This document shows positions 42,703 to 50,308 of a stretch of DNA of 64,000 nucleotides, piece by piece. The stretch covers positions 1-64,000 of the forward strand of contig CAMPJJ010000001.1 of assembly GCA_946886855.1 (NCBI GenBank), given 5' to 3'. Under the pieces are notes generated by a model, which made no database searches, was not told where the DNA came from, and was given only the letters and a program-made list of their open reading frames with translations. Every line of letters starts with the position of its first letter. Within the stretch, counting starts at the first letter, position 1. This stretch comes from an uncultured Roseateles sp. (GTDB lineage Bacteria > Pseudomonadota > Gammaproteobacteria > Burkholderiales > Burkholderiaceae). Made by a program: the position numbers and the translations under genes.

Positions 42703-43590
42703 TCAAATCGGATTCGCCGCCTCCTCGACCAGCCACGCGGCGACGTCTTCCAGCGGCGCATCACTGCGAGCGCGTCGCGGCGACACGAGGTGGTAGTCGA
42801 GGCCCAGCGGCATCACCTGCGGCGTCACCTGCACCAGGCGTCCGGCGGCGAGATCGGGCTCGATGAAGAAACGCCCGGTGAGTGCCAGGCCTTGACCGGC
42901 GATCGCCGCGTCGATCGCCAGGCCGGTCTGGTTGAACCGGATGCCCTTGGACGGCGGCGACGCCACACCCGCCTGCGCCAGAAAGGCAGGCCACGCGTCA
43001 TGCCCGTCATGGATCAAGGGGCTGCTCGCCAGCTGCTCCGAGGACAAGGCCGCCGCACCGCCGAGCATCGCCGGACTGCCCACCGCAATCAGTCGGTTCT
43101 CGAGCAGCAATCGCGCCTCGACACCCGGACCGAACGGCGGGCGTCCGCACCGGATCGACAGGTCGACGCCCTCCCCCTGAAAGCTGGACACGCGTTCCGT
43201 GGCCAGGACCCGCAGGTCGATGTCGGGATGCCGCGCCGTGAAGCGGGGCAGGCGCGGCAACAGCCATTTGGTGGCGATCGTCGGCGCCACGCTGATCGTG
43301 ACCTGCCGGTCGCCGGGGCGCAGCAGGCGCGTGGCGTCGGCGATGTCCTCCAGCGCGAGCCGCACGCGGCGCGCATAGGCGGCGCCCGCCCCCGTCGGCG
43401 TCAGGCCGCGCGGATGCCGCTCGAAGAGCCTGATGCGCAGGTCGGCTTCGAGCGCGCGGATCTGCTGCGCCACGGCGCCTTGCGTCACCTCGAGTTCCTC
43501 CGCCGCGAGCCGGAAATTCAGATGCCGCGCCACGACCTCGAAGACGCGAAGCGCCTTCAACGAGGGGAGCATCTCCAAAGGACTGGCCAT
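42703..43590 (-). CDS. LysR family transcriptional regulator (GcvA-like)
   Basis: This 295-residue LTTR has an HTH at residues 10-65 (SLKALRVFEVVARHLNFRLAAEELEVTQGAVAQQIRALE, quoted as range; LFERHPRGLTPT). Its effector domain (TISVAPTIATKWLLPRLPRF, VDLSIRCGRPPFG) resembles the GcvA subgroup. It is divergent from the SDR/quinone-reductase pair with 132 bp between starts, so it is the likely regulator of that pair. Confidence 0.9.
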   Translation of the reverse strand: MASPLEMLPSLKALRVFEVVARHLNFRLAAEELEVTQGAVAQQIRALEADLRIRLFERHPRGLTPTGAGAAYARRVRLALEDIADATRLLRPGDRQVTISVAPTIATKWLLPRLPRFTARHPDIDLRVLATERVSSFQGEGVDLSIRCGRPPFGPGVEARLLLENRLIAVGSPAMLGGAAALSSEQLASSPLIHDGHDAWPAFLAQAGVASPPSKGIRFNQTGLAIDAAIAGQGLALTGRFFIEPDLAAGRLVQVTPQVMPLGLDYHLVSPRRARSDAPLEDVAAWLVEEAANPI

Positions 43591-43722
43591 GCGCGGACTG
43601 TAGCTTTTCTACTGGATGAATGTAGGCAGACGGGCTCGCTGGATCGAGACGGCGCTGATAGCGTAGCGGGCAACGTGGATCGAGGCCTCCCGGCGTCGGC
43701 ACGACCAGGCACAGGAGCGCTC

Positions 43723-44454
43723 ATGACCATAGAGACAGCAACGACAGCAGAGACAGTAGAAAAGGTCGCCATCATCACCGCAGGGGGCAGCGGCATGGGC
43801 GCTGCCGCGGCGCGCCGTCTCGCGCAGGACGGATTCCGTGTCGCCGTGCTGTCCTCGTCAGGCAAGGGCGAAGCGCTCGGGCGCGAGCTGGGCGGCATCG
43901 GCGTCACCGGCTCCAACCAGTCCGACTCCGACCTGCGCGGTCTCGTCGATCGGGTGCTGGCGCGCTGGGGCCGCATCGACGTGCTGGTCAACAGCGCCGG
44001 GCACGGTCCCCGCGGTCCGGTGCTCGAGATCTCCGACGACGACTGGCATCGCGGCATGGACACCTACCTGCTCAACGTCGTGCGCGCGTCGCGGCTCGTG
44101 GTGCCGACGATGCAGCAACAGCAGTCGGGCGCGATCATCAACATCTCGACGGCGTGGGCGGTCGAACCGTCCGGGCTGTTCCCCACTTCGGGCGTGTTCC
44201 GGGCGGGCTTGTCGGCGTTCACGAAGATCTTCGCGGACACCTACGCGGCGGACAACATCCGCATGAACAACGTGCTGCCGGGATGGATCGACAGCCTGCC
44301 CGCGACCGACGAACGCCGCGACAGCGTGCCGATGCAGCGCTACGGGCGCAGCGACGAGATCGCCGCGACGATTGCATTCCTGGCGTCCGAGGGGGCCGGC
44401 TACATCACGGGCCAGAACCTGCGCGTCGATGGCGGCCTGACGCGATCGCTGTAA
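43723..44454 (+). CDS. Short-chain dehydrogenase/reductase with atypical active site
   Basis: This 243-residue Rossmann-fold SDR has the cofactor loop AIITAGGSGMGAAAARRL, the NSAG motif in VLVNSAGHGP, Ser in IINISTAWAVEPS, NNVLPGWID and the C-terminal GAGYITGQNLRVDGGLTRSL. The catalytic YxxxK is missing: the aligned stretch reads FPTSGVFRAGLSAFTK, with no Tyr. It may be a non-catalytic or altered-mechanism member, although the fold and cofactor site look intact. AGGAG precedes the ATG. A zinc-independent quinone reductase gene follows after 9 bp, and a LysR gene is divergent. Confidence 0.87.
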   Translation: MTIETATTAETVEKVAIITAGGSGMGAAAARRLAQDGFRVAVLSSSGKGEALGRELGGIGVTGSNQSDSDLRGLVDRVLARWGRIDVLVNSAGHGPRGPVLEISDDDWHRGMDTYLLNVVRASRLVVPTMQQQQSGAIINISTAWAVEPSGLFPTSGVFRAGLSAFTKIFADTYAADNIRMNNVLPGWIDSLPATDERRDSVPMQRYGRSDEIAATIAFLASEGAGYITGQNLRVDGGLTRSL

Positions 44455-44463
44455 GGAGGCGCC

Positions 44464-45423
44464 ATGCACGCCCTGGTCTTCCACGAATTCGGCGATGCCG
44501 ACGTCCTCCGCCACGACGTGGTGCCGGATCCCGTGCCCGGTCCCGGGCAGGCGCTGGTGCGCATGCGCGCCATCGGCCTGAACTTCGCGGACGTCTACCG
44601 CCGCAGGGGAAACTATCACCTGGCCGGCTCGCCGCCGTGGATCCTGGGCTACGAGGGCGCGGGCGAGATCGTCGCCGCGCCCGAGGACAGCGGCTTGCGG
44701 CCCGGCCAGCGCGTCGGTTTCGCCGACAGCCCGTTCGCCAACGCGGCGCTCTGCGCGGTGGACGTGAGTCGCCTCATTCCGCTGCCGGACGAGATCGCCT
44801 TCGAGACCGCCGCCGGCTGCCTGTTGCAGGGCCTGACGGCGCAGTCCCTGTGCCGCGACAGCTACGCGGTGCGGCCGGGGGACTGGGCCGTCGTGCACGC
44901 CGCGGCGGGCGGCGTCGGGTTGCTGCTCGTGCAGATCCTGAAGCATCTGGGCGCGCGCGTCATCGGCATCGCCTCGACCGAGGCCAAGCGGCAAGCCGTG
45001 CGTGAGGCCGGCGTCGACCTGGTCATCCCGACCGGCGGGTGGCTGCAGGCCGTGCAGTCGCTCACCGGCGGGCGCGGCGCGGACGTCGTGTACGACTCGG
45101 TCGGCACCACGCTGCGAGAGAGCCTCGATGCCGCGCGCACCGGCGGCACGGTCGTGTTCTACGGCATGGCCGCGGGCGACCCGGCGCCCGTGGACCCGCG
45201 GCTGCTCATGGATCGCTCGCTCACGCTGGTGGGCGGGGACCTGTGGAACGTGCTGACGACCGCCCAGGCGCGCCGGACTCGTGCGACGGAGCTGTTCGGT
45301 TGGATCCGCTCAGGCGCCGTCGCGCTGCGCATCTCGCAGACGGTCGCGTTGCGAGACGGCGCGCAAGCCCATCGCGCGCTGGAAAGCCGCCAGACCATCG
45401 GCAAGATCGTGCTGCTGCCCTGA
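44464..45423 (+). CDS. Zinc-independent quinone oxidoreductase (MDR family)
   Basis: This 319-residue NADPH:quinone reductase-like protein has a GroES-like domain (about residues 1-120: GLNFADVYRRRGNYHL, LGYEGAGEI) and a Rossmann domain. The latter carries VVHAAAGGVGLLLVQILKHLG and GGRGADVVYDSVG. No zinc-binding Cys cluster is seen, consistent with the QOR subfamily, which reduces quinones or enones. It is 9 bp downstream of the SDR gene with AAGGAGG just ahead of the ATG, so the pair is an operon. Confidence 0.93.
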   Translation: MHALVFHEFGDADVLRHDVVPDPVPGPGQALVRMRAIGLNFADVYRRRGNYHLAGSPPWILGYEGAGEIVAAPEDSGLRPGQRVGFADSPFANAALCAVDVSRLIPLPDEIAFETAAGCLLQGLTAQSLCRDSYAVRPGDWAVVHAAAGGVGLLLVQILKHLGARVIGIASTEAKRQAVREAGVDLVIPTGGWLQAVQSLTGGRGADVVYDSVGTTLRESLDAARTGGTVVFYGMAAGDPAPVDPRLLMDRSLTLVGGDLWNVLTTAQARRTRATELFGWIRSGAVALRISQTVALRDGAQAHRALESRQTIGKIVLLP

Positions 45424-45489
45424 GCGCGGGGGCGGGCGTGATCCGGCGTGATCCGGCGCCAGCAGGCGGCGCCCGGGCCGCCTGGCCGC

Positions 45490-46275
45490 TTACTGCGCCG
45501 GCTTCCTGAACCGCAGCACGAAGCGGTCGGTCTTGCCGCGGATCGCCGGATCGAACACCTTCAGCGTGCGGTCGTCGGCGGGATTGGCCAGCGCATCGGT
45601 TTCGCCGTCCAGCACGAAGCCGGCCTTCATCACTTCGGCCTTCACCGTCTCGCGATCGATCCGGTGCAGGTCCTCGGTGTTCTTCAGACCTGACCCCGCC
45701 ACGGCGGAGTGGTCGGCCACGATGTAGTAGCCGCCCGGCTTCAGCAGGCTGAAGACCGCCTGGTTGTAGGCGTTCACGTCAGCCCCCTTCATGAAGCTGT
45801 CGTGGAAGTCGTGATAGTTCTCGAAGGTCCAGAAGACGTCGAGCGTGTTGTGGATCGCCGCCGGCGGCTGCGCCGCGAGCGGGCTCGAGGTCGCTTCGAC
45901 GTTGCCATGGCCCGGCTCTGCCGTGATGGCCCGGGCAGTGGCCAGTGGATTCGACTTGAAGCCGGCGAACTCGGCCGGCACGTAGGCGTAGACCCGGCCT
46001 TGCGGTCCCACCAGCGTCGAGAAGAGTCGCGTCCAGTAGCCGCTGCCCGGCACCGCGTCGATGACCTTGTCGCCGGGCTTCACCTTGGAGAAGGCGACCA
46101 GGTCCACCGGTCGGCGCGAGGCGTCCTGCTGGACGTCCTTGGCCGGTCGGCTCGCATCGGCGACCGCGGCGCTGACCGCGGGCGAGGCAGCCATCGAGGC
46201 GGCGGGCGTCTGCGCCACGGCCACTGAGGACACGAGCGCCGCGGCGGTCGCGATGGCAAACAGTCTTGAACTCAT
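45490..46275 (-). CDS. Exported class I SAM-dependent methyltransferase-like protein
   Basis: This 261-residue protein has a Sec signal peptide (MSSRLFAIATAAALVSSVAVAQ) and a methyltransferase fold from about residue 60. Motif I reads KVIDAVPGSGYWTRLFS, followed by GRVYAYVPAEFAG, a central NTLDVFWTFENYHDF and motif VFSLLKPGGYYIVADHSA. The usual acidic motif-I residue is present (ID) although GxGxG is degenerate. Periplasmic methyltransferase-like proteins of this type recur in proteobacteria, but how they would obtain SAM outside the cytoplasm is unclear. It is downstream of the sensor-kinase gene (37-bp gap), on the same strand. Confidence 0.85.
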   Translation of the reverse strand: MSSRLFAIATAAALVSSVAVAQTPAASMAASPAVSAAVADASRPAKDVQQDASRRPVDLVAFSKVKPGDKVIDAVPGSGYWTRLFSTLVGPQGRVYAYVPAEFAGFKSNPLATARAITAEPGHGNVEATSSPLAAQPPAAIHNTLDVFWTFENYHDFHDSFMKGADVNAYNQAVFSLLKPGGYYIVADHSAVAGSGLKNTEDLHRIDRETVKAEVMKAGFVLDGETDALANPADDRTLKVFDPAIRGKTDRFVLRFRKPAQ

Positions 46276-46312
46276 CGTGGATCCTTCTGCAAGTTGATGA
46301 TGGCTGGCCGCT

Positions 46313-49300
46313 TCAGGCCGCATAGCCCTTGGATGCCCGCATCGTCAGCGCGACCGTCGTGCCCTTGTCGGGCGCGCTCGCTATCCTGAGCGTCGCCCCC
46401 AGCGTCTGGGCCCGTTCCCGCATCGACGCGAGCCCCATGTGCCCGTGCTTGCCGGTCGCCGCCAGATCCACCGGCATGCCGGCACCGTCATCGCGCAGCT
46501 CGACCTGAAGCCGCCACCATCCGAAGCGCCAGGTCATTGTGATCCGGTTGGCCCGGGCATGCCGGAAGGCATTCAGCAGCGCCTCGCCGAAGATCAGCCG
46601 CAGCTCGTCGCGGACCTCCGCCCGCAGCGGGCGCTCCTGGCCGAGGATCTCGAGCCGGAACTCGCCGTCGTAGTCCCGCGCCAGCTGCGAGGCGATGTCC
46701 TCCAGCGCCCGCGGCAGACTGGCGCCGACCGGCGCGGTGCCGCGCAGCGCCATCACGCGACGCCGGCTCTCGTCCAGAACGCCGTCGGCCATCACCAGGT
46801 CCGCGTCGATCGCCGCGCGCACCGGGTGCGCCGCCGGCAGCTGCGCCGAGTGCGTCTCGAATCGCAGGATCAGCCCCTGCACGCCCTGCAGCAAGGTGTC
46901 GTGCAGCTCGCGGGCGATGCGCTCGCGCTCGGCCATGCGGGTGCGCATCTTCTCGCGCGCCCGCCGCGCGGCCTGCCTCAGGCGCAGCCGGTGCAAGGCC
47001 CAGATCAACGCGATCGCCGCCGCCCCGCACAGCACGCGGAACACCACCGTCTGATACCAGGCGGCCGGGATGACGATGTCCTGGACCGCTTCCTCCGGCG
47101 CCACGACGCCGTCGCTGTTGATGGCCAGGACATGGAATCGGTAGCTCCCCGGCCCGAGGCTGTTGTAGACCGTCTCCCGCCGCGCACCGGCGTCGCGCCA
47201 GCGGGTGTCCACGCCATCCAGCCGGTAGCGGAAACGCACCCGTTCCGGCACCGCGAGGTTGGCCGCGGAGAAGCGCAGCTCCATCATCTCGGCGTGTCGG
47301 GGCAGCGTCACCGGCTCGCCCGACGGGTAGTCGACGCCATGGGCGCGCAAGCCGGTGATGCGGACCACCGGCGCCACCGGGTTGTGGCGCGGCCGCAGGG
47401 GATCCAGCCACGCCACGCCGGTCGTGCCCGCGAACCACAGGCGACCGTCCGCGGCCTCCACCACGCTCGGCTGCGGCCAGAACGCCGTCGCGCCGCCGGG
47501 ATGCCCGTCCAGCGTGTCCAGCACCTCGACCGTCAAGGGCCGCGCGGGATCGTCGAGGTAGGCGCGCAGGTCGTCGCGCCGCACGTGCACCGCGCCCTTG
47601 CGCCCGTTGAGCCAGAGATCGCCGGTCACCGTCTCGGCGATGCCGGACACGCCGGCCAGCGTTTCCGGCACCTCGGTCGTCAAGGGCACGAAGCGCTTGT
47701 CCCCGAGGATCGCCACGCCGCGCTCGCCCGCGATCAGCAGGCGCGTGCGGCCGGCGTAGACATGCAGGACGTCGCCCACGTCGACGCCCTGCGCCGGTCC
47801 GAACCGGCGCACCTTGCCGTCGTTCCAGCGCAGGACCTGGTTGTCCTTGAGTCCGAACCAGTAGGTGCCGTCGCCGGCCCAGGCCACCGCCGCCTCCAGC
47901 GGCGAGGGCAGGCCGGGCAAGGCCAGCGGCTGCCAGCGGCCGTTCTCCCAGGTCTGCACGCCGCCGCGCTGGAAGGCCACCATCAGGCCGTCGCCGTAGG
48001 GGACGATGCCGCTGATCCACCGCTCGCCGACACCCGGCGGTCGGGGGACCTCCGCCCATCGCGCGCCCTCCCGGCGCCAGAGCCCCGCCGGCCCGACCAG
48101 CCAGAGCCGCCCCTGACGGTCGCGGCCCGTCGCGGTGATCTGCGCGCCCGGCGCCGCGACCTTCCCGGCCTCGCTCGCGCTGCCCGACAGGCGCCACACG
48201 GTCGACGCCACCGGCGAGAACGCCGCCACGGTCACCCCGCCGTCCGGATCCGCCGCGAGCGCGAAGTTGCTGGTGGCTCGCGGCAACGGCGCCGGCACGA
48301 GCGGGGCGCGCCGGAAACGGTCCAGGCCGGTCTTGGTCGCGACCCACAGGCTGCCCTCCGCGTCCTCCAGGATCATCATCCCGAAATCGCCCGAGAGACC
48401 CTCGGGAGCGGCGAAGCGCTCGTACTCGCCGCTCAGCGGCACGCGGTCCCCTTCCAGCGGCCAGGGCAGCCGGCGGCGGCACAGGCCGGCCGGGCAGAAG
48501 ACGGTCCACAGGTTGCCGTCGCGGTCCACCACCGTGGACGATCCACGCCGCGTCGACAGCCGGGGATCCCCCGCGACGGGCAGGCGCGACAGCGCCGGCA
48601 CCTTGCGCATCTCGTTCGCGAAGACCAGCCAGGCCTCGCTGCGCAGGACCTGCAGGCTGGTCGCGTCCTTGCAGTCGCCGACCATGCGGAATCGTTGCTC
48701 GCCCAGCGGCAGTCCGAGCAGGCGCTCGTTGTCGCAGAGCCAGACCGTGCCGCGACCGTCCACGACCACGCCGTCGATGGCGCGGCCTTCCACGCCCCAC
48801 GACGCGTCGATGCGTTGCCAGCGATCGTTCTCGAAGCGGAAGAGCTCCGTGGCGCCGCCCGCCCAGATCACACCGTCCGCGTCCTCCGCGATGTACCGGA
48901 TGCGGGTCGACGCCACCGGTTCCGTGGCCGGCACGCGCCAGACCTGATCCCCGCGGATGCGCACCAGCCCGCGCGGGAAAAAGGCTGCCCACAGGTCGCC
49001 GCCGGACGTGGCCAGCACCTTCGCCACGGTGCCCGACGGGAACTCCGCGGGCGGCGTCGGGTGGAAGCGCTCGAAGCGCACGCCGTCGAAGCGCGTCAGG
49101 CCGTTCGGCCCGCCCATCCAGAGCAGGCCGTCCGGCGTCTGGGCCATGGTCCAGGTTTCCATCGGCACGCCATCGGCCGCCGTCCAGGCGCGGTGATGGA
49201 ACTGGTTCAAGGCCAGCGTGCGATCGAGCGCCCGGGCCGGACCCGCGGCCAGCAGCAGCATCGCGACCAGCATGGCGACCGGCAGCGCCATCATGAGCCC

Positions 49301-49384
49301 CGCGATCCCGCGCCACCCCGCTGCCACCGGCGAAGGCCGCGGCGCGAAGCGGGGGGCGACGGACGTTGCGAGGGCCAGGGTCAT
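46313..49384 (-). CDS. Two-component-system sensor histidine kinase with beta-propeller sensor
   Basis: This 1023-residue membrane kinase has a signal/TM segment (about 30-50) and a periplasmic two-component propeller (about 60-700) with many W..DG.G.LW-type Reg_prop repeats, such as TPDGLLWMGGPNGLTRFDG. A Y_Y_Y domain (about 700-770) includes LRFSAANL..PERVRFRYRLDG and PGSYRFHVLAINSDG. One TM (about 778-800), a HisKA_3 dimerisation helix with the phospho-acceptor in ARELHDTLLQG (His about 828) and a HATPase domain (EALLNAFRHA, DDGAGM, HMGLASMRERA) follow. It would phosphorylate the NarL-type regulator encoded divergently. Propeller kinases of this class often sense carbohydrates or surface signals; the signal here is unknown. 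Confidence 0.95.
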   Translation of the reverse strand: MTLALATSVAPRFAPRPSPVAAGWRGIAGLMMALPVAMLVAMLLLAAGPARALDRTLALNQFHHRAWTAADGVPMETWTMAQTPDGLLWMGGPNGLTRFDGVRFERFHPTPPAEFPSGTVAKVLATSGGDLWAAFFPRGLVRIRGDQVWRVPATEPVASTRIRYIAEDADGVIWAGGATELFRFENDRWQRIDASWGVEGRAIDGVVVDGRGTVWLCDNERLLGLPLGEQRFRMVGDCKDATSLQVLRSEAWLVFANEMRKVPALSRLPVAGDPRLSTRRGSSTVVDRDGNLWTVFCPAGLCRRRLPWPLEGDRVPLSGEYERFAAPEGLSGDFGMMILEDAEGSLWVATKTGLDRFRRAPLVPAPLPRATSNFALAADPDGGVTVAAFSPVASTVWRLSGSASEAGKVAAPGAQITATGRDRQGRLWLVGPAGLWRREGARWAEVPRPPGVGERWISGIVPYGDGLMVAFQRGGVQTWENGRWQPLALPGLPSPLEAAVAWAGDGTYWFGLKDNQVLRWNDGKVRRFGPAQGVDVGDVLHVYAGRTRLLIAGERGVAILGDKRFVPLTTEVPETLAGVSGIAETVTGDLWLNGRKGAVHVRRDDLRAYLDDPARPLTVEVLDTLDGHPGGATAFWPQPSVVEAADGRLWFAGTTGVAWLDPLRPRHNPVAPVVRITGLRAHGVDYPSGEPVTLPRHAEMMELRFSAANLAVPERVRFRYRLDGVDTRWRDAGARRETVYNSLGPGSYRFHVLAINSDGVVAPEEAVQDIVIPAAWYQTVVFRVLCGAAAIALIWALHRLRLRQAARRAREKMRTRMAERERIARELHDTLLQGVQGLILRFETHSAQLPAAHPVRAAIDADLVMADGVLDESRRRVMALRGTAPVGASLPRALEDIASQLARDYDGEFRLEILGQERPLRAEVRDELRLIFGEALLNAFRHARANRITMTWRFGWWRLQVELRDDGAGMPVDLAATGKHGHMGLASMRERAQTLGATLRIASAPDKGTTVALTMRASKGYAA

Positions 49385-49596
49385 GGGGCCGGAACACTAG
49401 CAGATGCAGGGGGAGGAACGGGCGAGCCGCGGCGGTGGGACGAGGCGGTGGGGCGCGGCGCCGGCGCGACAGATCCGGGCTAACTCTTTCGAGGGAGGGG
49501 CATCGGCCCCGCGGGCGATCCGGACCGTCGGCTGCGGCTACGCTTGGCCCTCCGCGCCGCCGATCCTGGCGCCTCCGACCTGACCGCTGACCGCGC

Positions 49597-50238
49597 GTGA
49601 ACGACTCCGCTCCGACTTCCTCCCCCATCACCGTGATGGCTGTCGACGACCATGCGCTGATGCGCAGCGGCATCACGACGGTCATCGACGCCGAGCCCGA
49701 CATGCGCATGGTGGCCGAGGCCACGACCGGCCTGGAAGCGCTGTCGCGCTTCCGCCAGCACCAGCCCGACGTGACGCTGATGGACCTGCGGATGCGGGAC
49801 ATGGACGGCATCGAGGCGATGACCGCCATCCGGCGCGAGTTCCCGCAGGCGCGGATCGTGATCCTGACGACCTTCCCCGGCGACTTCCAGGCCGCGCGCG
49901 CGATCAAGGCGGGCGCGGTGGGTTATCTGCTCAAGGGGCTGATGCGCACCGAGCTGCTGGACACCATCCGCGGCGTGCATGCCGGCCGGATGATGGTGCC
50001 GCCGGCGATCGAGGCCGCCATCGCGCAGCACGCCGGCAGCCGCGCGCTGTCGCTGCGCGAGACGCAGGTGCTGCGCCTGGTGGCGCTGGGTCATGCCAAC
50101 AAGGAAGTGGCGGAGCATCTCTCGCTGACCGAAGAAACGGTGAAGGTCCACATGCGGACCATCCTCGGCAAGCTGGCCGCGAAGGACCGCACGCATGCCG
50201 TCACGATCGCGCTGAAGCGCGGGATCATCGAGCTCTGA
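49597..50238 (+). CDS. NarL/FixJ family response regulator
   Basis: This 213-residue response regulator has a receiver domain (about residues 10-125: VMAVDDHALMRSGI, phospho-Asp in VTLMDLRMRDMDG, Thr in VILTTF, Lys in YLLKG). A LuxR-type HTH lies at about 145-210 (SLRETQVLRLVALGHANKEVAEHL in part, EETVKVHMRTILGKL). The start is GTG at 49597. It is divergent from the propeller kinase (212 bp between starts) and is the probable partner. A threefold 11-bp repeat (CTGATCGAGCG) directly follows the stop codon. Confidence 0.94.
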   Translation: MNDSAPTSSPITVMAVDDHALMRSGITTVIDAEPDMRMVAEATTGLEALSRFRQHQPDVTLMDLRMRDMDGIEAMTAIRREFPQARIVILTTFPGDFQAARAIKAGAVGYLLKGLMRTELLDTIRGVHAGRMMVPPAIEAAIAQHAGSRALSLRETQVLRLVALGHANKEVAEHLSLTEETVKVHMRTILGKLAAKDRTHAVTIALKRGIIEL

Positions 50239-50308
50239 TCGAGCGCTGATCGAGCGCTGATCGATTGCCGCTCCGACCGGCCGGCGTCCTGCGCGACCTG
50301 GCCACATG

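Noticed and set aside
46439..49483. About 1000-codon open plus-strand frame opposite the sensor kinase
   Set aside because: It is an antisense artefact of GC-biased codons; the kinase on the minus strand has complete domains.
50228..50262. Threefold CTGATCGAGCG repeat after the response regulator as a functional site
   Set aside because: It is a short simple repeat directly after the stop codon without dyad or promoter elements; probably slippage.
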